Shown here: piece by piece, positions 7,633 to 15,209 of the stretch | How positions within the stretch are numbered: position 1 is the first letter of the stretch | Layout of the letters: every line of letters starts with the position of its first letter | Assembly: GCA_036375275.1 (NCBI GenBank) | Contig: DASUSF010000481.1 | Location: 1 to 18,726, forward strand | Length of the DNA stretch: 18,726 nt | Direction: 5' to 3' | Source of the DNA: DASUSF01 sp036375275 | GTDB taxonomy: Bacteria > Pseudomonadota > Alphaproteobacteria > Geminicoccales > Geminicoccaceae | Program-made: the position numbers and the translations under genes | The notes under the pieces: model-generated | Seen by the model: the letters and a program-made list of their open reading frames with translations, nothing else | The model's database searches: none | Told to the model about the DNA's origin: nothing

Positions 7633-9225
7633 TTACTTGACCTCCGGCAGCTCGTTGAAGGTGTGGAAGGGCGGCGGCGAGGTGACCGTCCACTCGAGCG
7701 TGGTCGCGCCCTCGCCCCAGGGGTTGTCGCCGACCTTCTCGCCGGAGGTGAGCGTCCTCCAGACGATGTAGACGAACAGGAAGGCGCTGATCATGGCGAG
7801 CACGGCGCCGACCGAGATCACGAAGTTCCAGCCGGCGTACACGTCCGGGTAGTCGGGGATGCGCCGCGGCATCCCGGCGAGGCCGAGGAAGTGCATCGGG
7901 AAGAAGGTCAGGTTGACCGCGAAGAAGGTCAGCCAGAAGTGGATCTGGCCGAGTTTCTCCGGGTACTGCCGCCCGCTCATCTTGCCGATCCAGTAGTAGA
8001 AGCCGGCGAAGATCGTGAACATCGCGCCGAGCGACAGCACGTAGTGGAAGTGGGCGACGACGTAGTAGGTGTCGTGCATGTACATGTCGACGCCGGCATT
8101 CGCCAGCACCACGCCGGTGACGCCGCCAACGGTGAACAGGAAGATGAAGCCGATGGCGAACAGCATCGGCGTCTTTAAGTCCACAGAGCCGCCCCACATC
8201 GTGGCGATCCAGCTGAAGATCTTGATGCCGGTCGGCACCGCGATCACCATCGTCGCGGCCATGAAGTAGGCGCGCACGTCGACGCCCATGCCGACCGTGA
8301 ACATGTGGTGCGCCCAGACCACGAAGCCGATCACGCCGATCGCGACCATCGCGTAGGCCATGCCGAGATACCCGAACACCGGCTTCTTCGAGAAGGTCGA
8401 GATCACGTGGCTGACGATCCCGAAGCCCGGGACGATCATGATGTAGACCTCGGGGTGCCCGAAGAACCAGAACAGGTGCTGGAACAGGATCGGGTCGCCC
8501 CCGCCCTCCGGCGCGAAGAAGCTGGTGCCGAAGTTGCGGTCGGTCAGCAGCATGGTGATCGCGCCCGCCAGCACCGGCACGGCGAGCAGGAGCAGGAAGG
8601 CGGTGACCAGGATCGCCCAGGCGTAGAGCGGCATCTTGTGCATCGTCATGCCGGGGGCGCGCATGTTGAAGATCGTGGTGATGAAGTTGATCGCGCCGAG
8701 CAGCGAGCTCGCGCCGGCGAGGTGGAGCGCGAAGATCGCCATGTCGACCGCCATGCCGGGATGGCCGATGACCGACGACAGGGGCGGGTAGATGGTCCAG
8801 CCGGTGCCGGCGCCGCCGCCGATGATCGCCGAGCCCATCAGCAGCAGGAAGGCCGGCACGAGCAGCCAGAAGCTGATGTTGTTCAGGCGCGGGAACGCCA
8901 TGTCCGGCGCCCCGATCATCAGCGGGACCATCCAGTTGCCGAAGCCGCCGATCAGGGCCGGCATGATGAAGAAGAACACCATGATCAGCCCGTGCGCGGT
9001 CACCAGCACGTTGTAGAAGTGGTAGTTCTCGCCGAGGATGTCGGGCCCCGGCACCGCCAGCTCGAGCCGGAACAGGACCGACGCCAGCATGCCGATGATC
9101 CCGGCGATGAACGCCGCGGTCAGGTAGAGCGTCCCGATGTCCTTGTGGTTCGTCGAATAGACCCAACGAACCAGGAAGCTCTTGGGCGCCCCCCGCTCGT
9201 CGACTGCGACCGCCCCGTGGGCCAT
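7633..9225 (-). CDS. coxA: Cytochrome c oxidase subunit I (aa3 type, A family)
   Basis: This is the catalytic subunit of the terminal oxidase; it reduces O2 to water and pumps protons across the inner membrane. The 530-residue protein has about 12 helices. The metal ligands are present: H78 and H394 for the low-spin heme, H392 for the high-spin heme, and H257, H306 and H307 for CuB. GHPEVY (256-261) supplies the cross-linked tyrosine Y261 and the helix VI glutamate E259. D108 in GAPDMAFPRLNN marks the D-channel and K335 in PTGIKIFSW the K-channel, so this is a classical A-family pump. The ATG at 9225 follows a GAGGAGGAGG ribosome-binding site (9231-9240) at 5-nt spacing, the strongest in the window, matching a highly expressed protein. 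Confidence 0.99.
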   Translation of the reverse strand: MAHGAVAVDERGAPKSFLVRWVYSTNHKDIGTLYLTAAFIAGIIGMLASVLFRLELAVPGPDILGENYHFYNVLVTAHGLIMVFFFIMPALIGGFGNWMVPLMIGAPDMAFPRLNNISFWLLVPAFLLLMGSAIIGGGAGTGWTIYPPLSSVIGHPGMAVDMAIFALHLAGASSLLGAINFITTIFNMRAPGMTMHKMPLYAWAILVTAFLLLLAVPVLAGAITMLLTDRNFGTSFFAPEGGGDPILFQHLFWFFGHPEVYIMIVPGFGIVSHVISTFSKKPVFGYLGMAYAMVAIGVIGFVVWAHHMFTVGMGVDVRAYFMAATMVIAVPTGIKIFSWIATMWGGSVDLKTPMLFAIGFIFLFTVGGVTGVVLANAGVDMYMHDTYYVVAHFHYVLSLGAMFTIFAGFYYWIGKMSGRQYPEKLGQIHFWLTFFAVNLTFFPMHFLGLAGMPRRIPDYPDVYAGWNFVISVGAVLAMISAFLFVYIVWRTLTSGEKVGDNPWGEGATTLEWTVTSPPPFHTFNELPEVK

Positions 9226-9230
9226 CCTTG

Positions 9231-9240
9231 CCTCCTCCTC
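9231..9240 (-). promoter_or_regulatory. Strong ribosome-binding site of coxA
   Basis: On the minus strand the sequence reads GAGGAGGAGG in the 18-nt coxB-coxA gap, 5 nt before the coxA ATG. It is purine-rich and long, unlike the weak sites of most genes here, and suggests high translation of subunit I. Confidence 0.7.
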
Positions 9241-9243
9241 GTC

Positions 9244-10074
9244 CTATTCGCCGTGCGCCCGGGCGACCTGGGTATCCGGCTCGCCGGCCTTGGCGAACTG
9301 CTCCTGCGCCTGCTTGACCCACGCCTCGAACTCGTCCTTGGGCAGCACCTCGAGGGTGATCGGCATGAAGCCGTGGTAGGAGCCGCACAGCTCCGAGCAC
9401 TGCCCGTAGTAGATGCCCGGCTCCTCCATCCGGAACCAGGTCTCGTTGATCCGCCCCGGCACCGCGTCCATCTTGATCCCCGCCACCGGCATCGCCCAGC
9501 TGTGCAGCACATCCGACGCCGTGGTCAGCAGCCGGATGTCGGTCTCCGCCGGCACCACCACGTGGTTGTCGGTCGCCAGCAGCCGCGGCTGGCCCTCCTG
9601 GAGATCCGCGTCCGCGATCATGTAGGCGTCGAAGGTGAAGTTGCCGTGGTCCGGATACTCGTAGCTCCAGTACCACTGGCGACCGATCGCCTTCAGCGTC
9701 ATCTCCGGGTTGGCCGCCGTGTCCATGTAGTAGAGCAGCTTGAACGACGGGATCGCGATCACCACCAGGATCAGGACCGGGATCGCGGTCCAGGCGATCT
9801 CGAGCACCGGGTTGTGGGTGCGCCGCGACGGCGTCGGGTTGCGCGACGCCCGGAAGCGCACGCACGCGTAGGCGAGCAGGGCGAGCACGAACAGCGAGAT
9901 CAGGATGCAGATCCAGAGCAGCAGGTCGTGCAGGCTGCTCAGACTCTCCATGGTGGGCGACTGCGCGGGCACCATGCCGAGCTGCCACGGCTCCCGGTCG
10001 CTCTGCGCGAGGGCGGCGCCGGACCCGAAGAGCATCGCAGCCTGGGTGGCGACAAGGGAGCGGACCAGCGTCAT
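9244..10074 (-). CDS. coxB: Cytochrome c oxidase subunit II
   Basis: Subunit II carries the CuA centre that takes electrons from cytochrome c. The 276-residue protein starts with a signal peptide (residues 1-23, ending ALA before Q24). Two helices follow (about 51-71 and 94-115), then a periplasmic cupredoxin domain. The CuA ligands are all present: H191 (HSWAMP), C226, E228, C230, H234 and M237 (GQCSELCGSYHGFM). The aromatic QWYWSYEYP patch is at 133-141. There is no C-terminal cytochrome c domain, so this is an aa3 and not a caa3 oxidase. An in-frame ATG exists at 10206, but the start at 10074 is preferred because it gives the signal peptide and follows GTGAGG. It is the first gene of the operon and ends in TAG. 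Confidence 0.97.
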   Translation of the reverse strand: MTLVRSLVATQAAMLFGSGAALAQSDREPWQLGMVPAQSPTMESLSSLHDLLLWICILISLFVLALLAYACVRFRASRNPTPSRRTHNPVLEIAWTAIPVLILVVIAIPSFKLLYYMDTAANPEMTLKAIGRQWYWSYEYPDHGNFTFDAYMIADADLQEGQPRLLATDNHVVVPAETDIRLLTTASDVLHSWAMPVAGIKMDAVPGRINETWFRMEEPGIYYGQCSELCGSYHGFMPITLEVLPKDEFEAWVKQAQEQFAKAGEPDTQVARAHGE

Positions 10075-10135
10075 CGGTGCCTCACGCGCATTGGTCTGGG
10101 GTTCGGCCGGGCCGGGGCCGCTTCGCGGCGAGGCG

Positions 10136-10150
10136 ATCCTAGCCCTGAAC
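10136..10150 (-). promoter_or_regulatory. Possible promoter (-10 region) of the coxB operon
   Basis: The minus strand carries GCTAGGAT (10143 to 10136), close to the alphaproteobacterial housekeeping -10 consensus GCTANAWC. It lies about 62 nt before the coxB ATG. The matching -35 position holds only a poor match (GTGCAAT, 14-nt spacer). A GC-rich hairpin (GCCGC-TTC-GCGGC on the plus strand, 10117-10129) would lie in the leader. The 155-nt gap is the only place a promoter for the twelve-gene operon could sit, but the sequence match is weak. Confidence 0.3.
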
Positions 10151-10200
10151 CTCATGGATTGCACCGCATGATTTAGCCGGGCGCGGACCGCTTTCCCAAG

Positions 10201-10224
10201 GGACACATTGTCGCCGACGTGTCC
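10201..10224 (-). terminator. Terminator-like hairpin after the DUF3422 gene
   Basis: GGACAC (10201-10206) pairs with GTGTCC (10219-10224), and GTC/GAC (10210-10212, 10216-10218) continues the stem inward around a GCC loop. The result is about 9 base pairs with a 3-nt bulge. It begins 6 nt past the DUF3422 stop and lies upstream of coxB, where separating the two transcripts would make sense. There is no T-run on either strand, so a simple intrinsic terminator is not proven; it could equally be an operator or a 3' end stabiliser. Confidence 0.35.
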
Positions 10225-10230
10225 TTCGTG

Positions 10231-11511
10231 TCACGCCGCGTGGTCCAGATCCAGAGCGCGCTTCGCCCGCCTCAGGCCGACCCAGACGCCGACCACGACG
10301 AGCGGGGTGATCAGGCCGAGAATCACGGTCGTCGCCCGGCCGGCACCGGTCTCGCCGAAGGCCTCGAGCACGTAGGCGAGCAGGCCGACCGCGTAGTAGC
10401 TGATCGCGACCACCGAGAGCCCCTCGACCATCTGCTGCAGGCGGAGCTGGAGGCGGACGCGCTCGTTCATCGAGCTCAGCGCCGCCTGGTTCTGCTGCTC
10501 GATCTGCAGGTCGACCCGGGTGCGCAGCAGGTCCACCGTCCGCCCCACCCGGCGGCTCAGGCTCTCGAGCCGCGTCTCGATCGAGGCGCAGGTCCGGATC
10601 GCCGGCTTGAACCGCCGTTCGAGGAACTCGCCGAGCGGCTGCAGGCTCTCGACCGGGCGCTCGGCGAGCTCGGCGAGGCGGGCGCTCACGATCCCGTCGT
10701 AGGCGCGCGCGGCGCCGAAGCGGTAGGCGGTCTCGGCCTGGATCCGCTCGACCTCGGCGGAGAGCTGGAACAGCTCGTCGAGCAGCGCCCGGTCGCTCGC
10801 CACCTCCCGGGCAACCGCGGTGGCCGCGGTCAGCCGCGCCGACAGCCGTTCCAGGGTCGCGAGCTCCGGCGCCAGCCCGCGCGCCTCCGGCAGCGCGAGC
10901 AGCGCCATGTGGGTGTAGGTGTCGAGCTCCCAGAGCCGCTGCACCAGACGGCCGGCCTGGCCGCCGCCGAGCCCCTGGTCTCTGATCAGGAAGCGGCCGA
11001 AGCCGTCGCCGTGGACCCGGAGCGCGGTCCAGACCCGCGCCGCGCCGCCCATCACCCGGCTGCCGAGCAGCCGCTGCCCCTCGAACATCCGGGCCAGCTG
11101 GTCGGCGTCCGGCTCCGGCCCGTCGGCCGGCTCGAGAACGATGTGGCAGGCGGTGATCAGCTGCCCGGGCTGCGCCGCCCACCAGTCCGCCGGCAGCAGC
11201 TCGAAGGCGGTGCGCTCGAACGGCGGCGCCTCGGACGGCCCGGCGATCAGCGTCAGGGTCGAGAACTCGGTGTGGCGCTCCCAGTGCAGGCGGAAGTCGC
11301 CGAGCCGGACCGCGTAGTGGAGCACGCCGTCCGGCGGCGGCGGCGCGCTGTAGCGGGTGCAGAGCGCGGCGAGGTGGTCGCGCTCGCGCTCGACCGGGGT
11401 GTCGCCGAGGAGCAGCGCGGCATGACTGATCCGGGCCGGCGGCTCGAGGTCGGGATGCGGCCGGGTGTGCAGCTCGCTCGCGAGCTCCACCCGGAGCGGA
11501 TGATCGGTCAT
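10231..11511 (-). CDS. DUF3422 family membrane-anchored protein
   Basis: The 426-residue protein matches what I recall of DUF3422. It has a large soluble N-terminal part opening VELASELHTRPHPDLEPP, where the LHTRP motif is typical. A long charged helical region follows (about 215-360, with LQIEQQNQAALSSMNERVRL as likely coiled coil). Two helices lie close to the C-terminus (about 366-384 and 393-414) with a short basic tail. No enzyme motif is visible and the function is unknown. The layout recalls CorA-type channels, but the CorA GMN signature is absent. The ATG at 11511 is chosen because the family's opening motif follows within 13 residues. The frame stays open for another 500 codons upstream, but that is antisense to tldD. 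It diverges from tldD across 93 nt. Confidence 0.85.
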   Translation of the reverse strand: MTDHPLRVELASELHTRPHPDLEPPARISHAALLLGDTPVERERDHLAALCTRYSAPPPPDGVLHYAVRLGDFRLHWERHTEFSTLTLIAGPSEAPPFERTAFELLPADWWAAQPGQLITACHIVLEPADGPEPDADQLARMFEGQRLLGSRVMGGAARVWTALRVHGDGFGRFLIRDQGLGGGQAGRLVQRLWELDTYTHMALLALPEARGLAPELATLERLSARLTAATAVAREVASDRALLDELFQLSAEVERIQAETAYRFGAARAYDGIVSARLAELAERPVESLQPLGEFLERRFKPAIRTCASIETRLESLSRRVGRTVDLLRTRVDLQIEQQNQAALSSMNERVRLQLRLQQMVEGLSVVAISYYAVGLLAYVLEAFGETGAGRATTVILGLITPLVVVGVWVGLRRAKRALDLDHAA

Positions 11512-11549
11512 CCTGCTGATCGGAACGTCCTCCGCCGCGCCGCCCCCTG

Positions 11550-11604
11550 GGGTCGACGATCCTCCGACCCTATCTAATGGCTCTGATCGCCTGCGCGAGG
11601 AAAG
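11550..11604 (+). promoter_or_regulatory. Divergent DUF3422-tldD intergenic region with inverted repeat and possible tldD promoter
   Basis: The 93-nt gap contains a perfect inverted repeat, GGGTCG (11550-11555) and CGACCC (11565-11570), with a 9-nt spacer. Its left arm overlaps TCGACG (11553-11558), a near match to the alphaproteobacterial -35 TTGACG. TATCTAAT (11571-11578) lies 12 nt further on as a candidate -10. A GAGGAAAG ribosome-binding sequence precedes the tldD ATG. The repeat could be an operator for one or both genes; nothing confirms it. Confidence 0.35.
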
Positions 11605-13041
<1,437 letters not shown>

Positions 13042-13054
13042 CGGCCGCACGGCG

Positions 13055-13474
13055 TCACGTCCGGCGGAACTTCGCCGGTAGCAGCTCCGAGATGCGCCTG
13101 ACGATCGGTCTCCCGCCGGCGTCCGGGATCAGGACCCGTGCTTCGCCGTCGTAGTCGCTGATCAGCTCGCGGCAGATCCCGCAGGGGGCCGCCACTCTGA
13201 TGGTCCGATCGGGATCGCCCGGGTCGGGGTGGCGGACCGCGACGATCGTCTCTATCCCGAAATCGCCCTCCGCGGTTGCTGCGGTTCCGATCGCCACGGC
13301 CTCCGCGCAGACGGCAGCCCGTCCGACATGGGCTTCGAGATGAACACCGGTGAAGATCCGGCCGGCGCGGGTGCGGAGCGCGGCGCCGACGTGGTGCCAC
13401 TCCGGGCGGTAGCGCCGCTCGATCGTCGCGATCGCGCATGCCAGCAGCTTCCGGTCCGCGGAAGTCAGCGACAC
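13055..13474 (-). CDS. Cytidine deaminase-family protein with altered ribose-binding site
   Basis: The 139-residue protein is a zinc-dependent deaminase of the cytidine/blasticidin deaminase fold. VCAEAVAIG supplies zinc ligand C56 and proton-shuttling E58, and APCGICRE supplies C98 and C101. In ordinary cytidine deaminases the first strand reads FxxxNxEN, where the asparagine and glutamate hold the ribose. Here it reads FTGVHLEA, with H45 in place of asparagine and E47 kept. The C-terminal SELLPAKF resembles the ELLPSGY end of blasticidin S deaminase. The substrate is therefore uncertain: cytidine, another nucleoside or a modified base. The start is a GTG at 13474 overlapping the rsmE stop by 10 nt. 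The frame is open far upstream but there it lies within rsmE and ubiA. Confidence 0.85.
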   Translation of the reverse strand: MSLTSADRKLLACAIATIERRYRPEWHHVGAALRTRAGRIFTGVHLEAHVGRAAVCAEAVAIGTAATAEGDFGIETIVAVRHPDPGDPDRTIRVAAPCGICRELISDYDGEARVLIPDAGGRPIVRRISELLPAKFRRT

Positions 13475-14241
13475 GGCCGGGCTCTCGCGACCTGTCCGAG
13501 CCGAAGCGCCTGCCATGCGGCAAGGGCGGCGATGGCGGCGGTTTCCGCGCGAAGGATCAGCGGCCCGAGGCTCACCGGCACGACGCCGGAAGCGGCCCGG
13601 AGCGCGGCGCGCTCGCCCCGATCGAACCCGCCCTCCGGGCCGATCAGCAGGTCGGCATCGGGGTGCTCCCGGAGCGCCTCGAGCAGCGGAACCGGATGCT
13701 CGCCGTCCGGCGCGGACGGAGAAAGAAGGTGAGCTGCCCGCTCGTCCGCGAAGAGGACCGGGTGACCGGAGGCCGCGGCGAGCACCGCGTCGAGGCCGGC
13801 GGGCGGGTCGATCGAGGGCACCGTGAGCCGGCCGCTCTGTTCCGCCGCCTCGATCAGGATCGCCCGCTGGCGGGCGAGGTTGACCTTCTCGACGACCGAA
13901 CGGCGCATCAGGACCGGGCGGAGCGTGGCGACGCCGAGCTCGGTCGCCTTCTCCAGAAGCAGCTCCTGGCGCGCTCGTTTCAGCGGCGCGAACCACAGCG
14001 CCGGGCCCGGCTCCTCCTGCTGCGGTCGCGTCCGCAGGACGAGGTCGAGCCGGACCTCGCGCTTCGATGCGGCAGCGATGGTCGCCCGCCACTCGCCGTC
14101 CCGGCCGTTGAACAGCAGCAGGGGGTCGCCGCCTCGCCGGCGCATCACGTTCAGCACGTAGTGCGTCTGCTCCCGGCTCAGGCCCGGCGCGGGCGCGCCA
14201 ATGGCGAGCGGGGCATCGACGTACAGGCGAAGCTCGGCCAT
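13465..14241 (-). CDS. rsmE: 16S rRNA (uracil-1498-N3)-methyltransferase RsmE
   Basis: This SPOUT-class methyltransferase uses S-adenosylmethionine to methylate N3 of U1498 in helix 44 of 16S rRNA. The 258-residue length fits. The N-terminal PUA-like RNA-binding domain covers about 1-70 (HYVLNVMRRRGGD, LLLFNGRDGEW). The family motif LLLEKATELGV is at 94-104. The knot region that binds the cofactor contains LIGPEGGF (199-206) and LGPLILRAETA (225-235). The ATG at 14241 lies 44 nt from the divergent ubiA start. In many alphaproteobacteria rsmE is followed by a glutamate-cysteine ligase gene; here the deaminase gene takes that place, overlapping by 10 nt. Confidence 0.96.
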   Translation of the reverse strand: MAELRLYVDAPLAIGAPAPGLSREQTHYVLNVMRRRGGDPLLLFNGRDGEWRATIAAASKREVRLDLVLRTRPQQEEPGPALWFAPLKRARQELLLEKATELGVATLRPVLMRRSVVEKVNLARQRAILIEAAEQSGRLTVPSIDPPAGLDAVLAAASGHPVLFADERAAHLLSPSAPDGEHPVPLLEALREHPDADLLIGPEGGFDRGERAALRAASGVVPVSLGPLILRAETAAIAALAAWQALRLGQVARARPCR

Positions 14242-14249
14242 GGCTCGGC

Positions 14250-14278
14250 TTGTCGCTCAGGGGGGCGAAGGCTAGAAG
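14250..14278 (+). promoter_or_regulatory. Candidate ubiA promoter
   Basis: TTGTCGC (14250-14256) and GCTAGAAG (14271-14278) are separated by 14 nt. This closely fits the alphaproteobacterial housekeeping consensus TTGACGS-N10-14-GCTANAWC. It fills the 44-nt gap between divergent rsmE and ubiA. The predicted start of transcription would fall at or next to the ubiA ATG (14286), implying a leaderless or nearly leaderless mRNA. Confidence 0.45.
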
Positions 14279-14285
14279 GGGGGCC

Positions 14286-15209
14286 ATGGCGCGGCAAGGA
14301 CTCGACGACGGTCTCCGGGTTGCCGACTGGCAGCTGCACTGGACGGAGCGCCTGCCGCCGCGGCTCCGCCCCTTCGCCGTGCTCGCCCGCTGGGACCGCC
14401 CGATCGGCACCTGGCTCCTGCTGATCCCGTGCTGGTGGTCGACCGCGCTGGCCCCGGGTCCGCTCCGGCTCGACCTGTTCGTCCTGTTCGCGATCGGCGC
14501 GGTCGCGATGCGCGGCGCCGGCTGCGTGATCAACGACTTCTGGGACCGGGATCTGGACGGCCGGGTCGAGCGCACCCGGAACCGCCCGCTCGCCTCCGGC
14601 GCGGTCTCGCTCCCGGCGGCGTTCGCCTTCGTCCTGCTGCAGTGCCTGGTCGGGCTCGCGGTGCTCCTCCAGCTCGACCCCTTCGCGGTCCTGGTCGGGT
14701 TCGCTTCCGTGCCGCTGATCGTGATCTATCCGCTCATGAAGCGGGTCACCTGGTGGCCGCAGGCGTTCCTCGGCATCACCTTCAACTGGGGGGCGCTGGT
14801 CGGCTGGGCCGCGGTGACCGGCGGGCTCGCCTCCCCTGCCCTCCTGCTGTACGCCGCGGGCTTCCTCTGGACCCTCGGCTACGACACCATCTACGCCCAC
14901 CAGGACAAGGTCGACGACGCCCTGGTCGGGGTGCGCTCGAGCGCCCGCTACCTCGGCCCGGCGACCAGGCGCTGGCTCTGGATCTTCTACGCCGGGACGC
15001 TGCTCCTGCTCGCCCTAGCGGGCGCCGCCGCCGGCACGGGGCCGGGGTTCTATGTCGGCCTGCTCGCGGTCGGCGCGCACTTCGCGTGGCAGGTCCGGAC
15101 CCTCGAGGCCGACGAGCCGACGAACTGCCTCAGGCGGTTCCGGAGCAACCGCGACGCCGGGCTCCTGGTGCTCGGCGCGATCCTGCTCGGACGCCTCGGC
15201 GGATGGTGA
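14286..15209 (+). CDS. ubiA: 4-hydroxybenzoate polyprenyltransferase UbiA
   Basis: This inner-membrane enzyme attaches the polyprenyl tail to 4-hydroxybenzoate, the second step of ubiquinone synthesis. The 307-residue protein has about nine helices. The RWDRPIGTWLLLIPCWW opening (35-51) is typical. The first metal-binding motif is NDFWDRDLDGRVERTRNRP (83-101) and the second is YDTIYAHQDKVDDALVGVRS (199-218), which separates UbiA from heme o synthases. A TTG at 14250 is in frame, but the ATG at 14286 is preferred. The upstream 12 codons would overlap the promoter-like sequence, add no conserved residues and lie ahead of an AAGGGGGG ribosome-binding stretch. Its stop overlaps the ycjX start by 7 nt. 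Confidence 0.96.
   Translation: MARQGLDDGLRVADWQLHWTERLPPRLRPFAVLARWDRPIGTWLLLIPCWWSTALAPGPLRLDLFVLFAIGAVAMRGAGCVINDFWDRDLDGRVERTRNRPLASGAVSLPAAFAFVLLQCLVGLAVLLQLDPFAVLVGFASVPLIVIYPLMKRVTWWPQAFLGITFNWGALVGWAAVTGGLASPALLLYAAGFLWTLGYDTIYAHQDKVDDALVGVRSSARYLGPATRRWLWIFYAGTLLLLALAGAAAGTGPGFYVGLLAVGAHFAWQVRTLEADEPTNCLRRFRSNRDAGLLVLGAILLGRLGGW

Noticed and set aside
7538..9988. Minus-strand 816-codon open frame over coxB, coxA and the start of ctaB
   Set aside because: It is an out-of-frame reading of genes confirmed in another frame; its proline/arginine-rich content is a GC effect.
8305..10176. Plus-strand 623-codon open frame over coxA and coxB
   Set aside because: It is antisense to secure oxidase genes, with arginine/histidine/aspartate-rich low-complexity translation typical of shadow frames.
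10075..10206. N-terminal extension of coxB to an ATG at 10206
   Set aside because: It would add 44 polar residues in front of a clear signal peptide and cover the only possible promoter region.
14429..15202. Fusion of an upstream frame to YcjX, giving a 729-residue protein
   Set aside because: The upstream part is out-of-frame ubiA sequence; the YcjX family N-terminus begins near the ATG at 15203.
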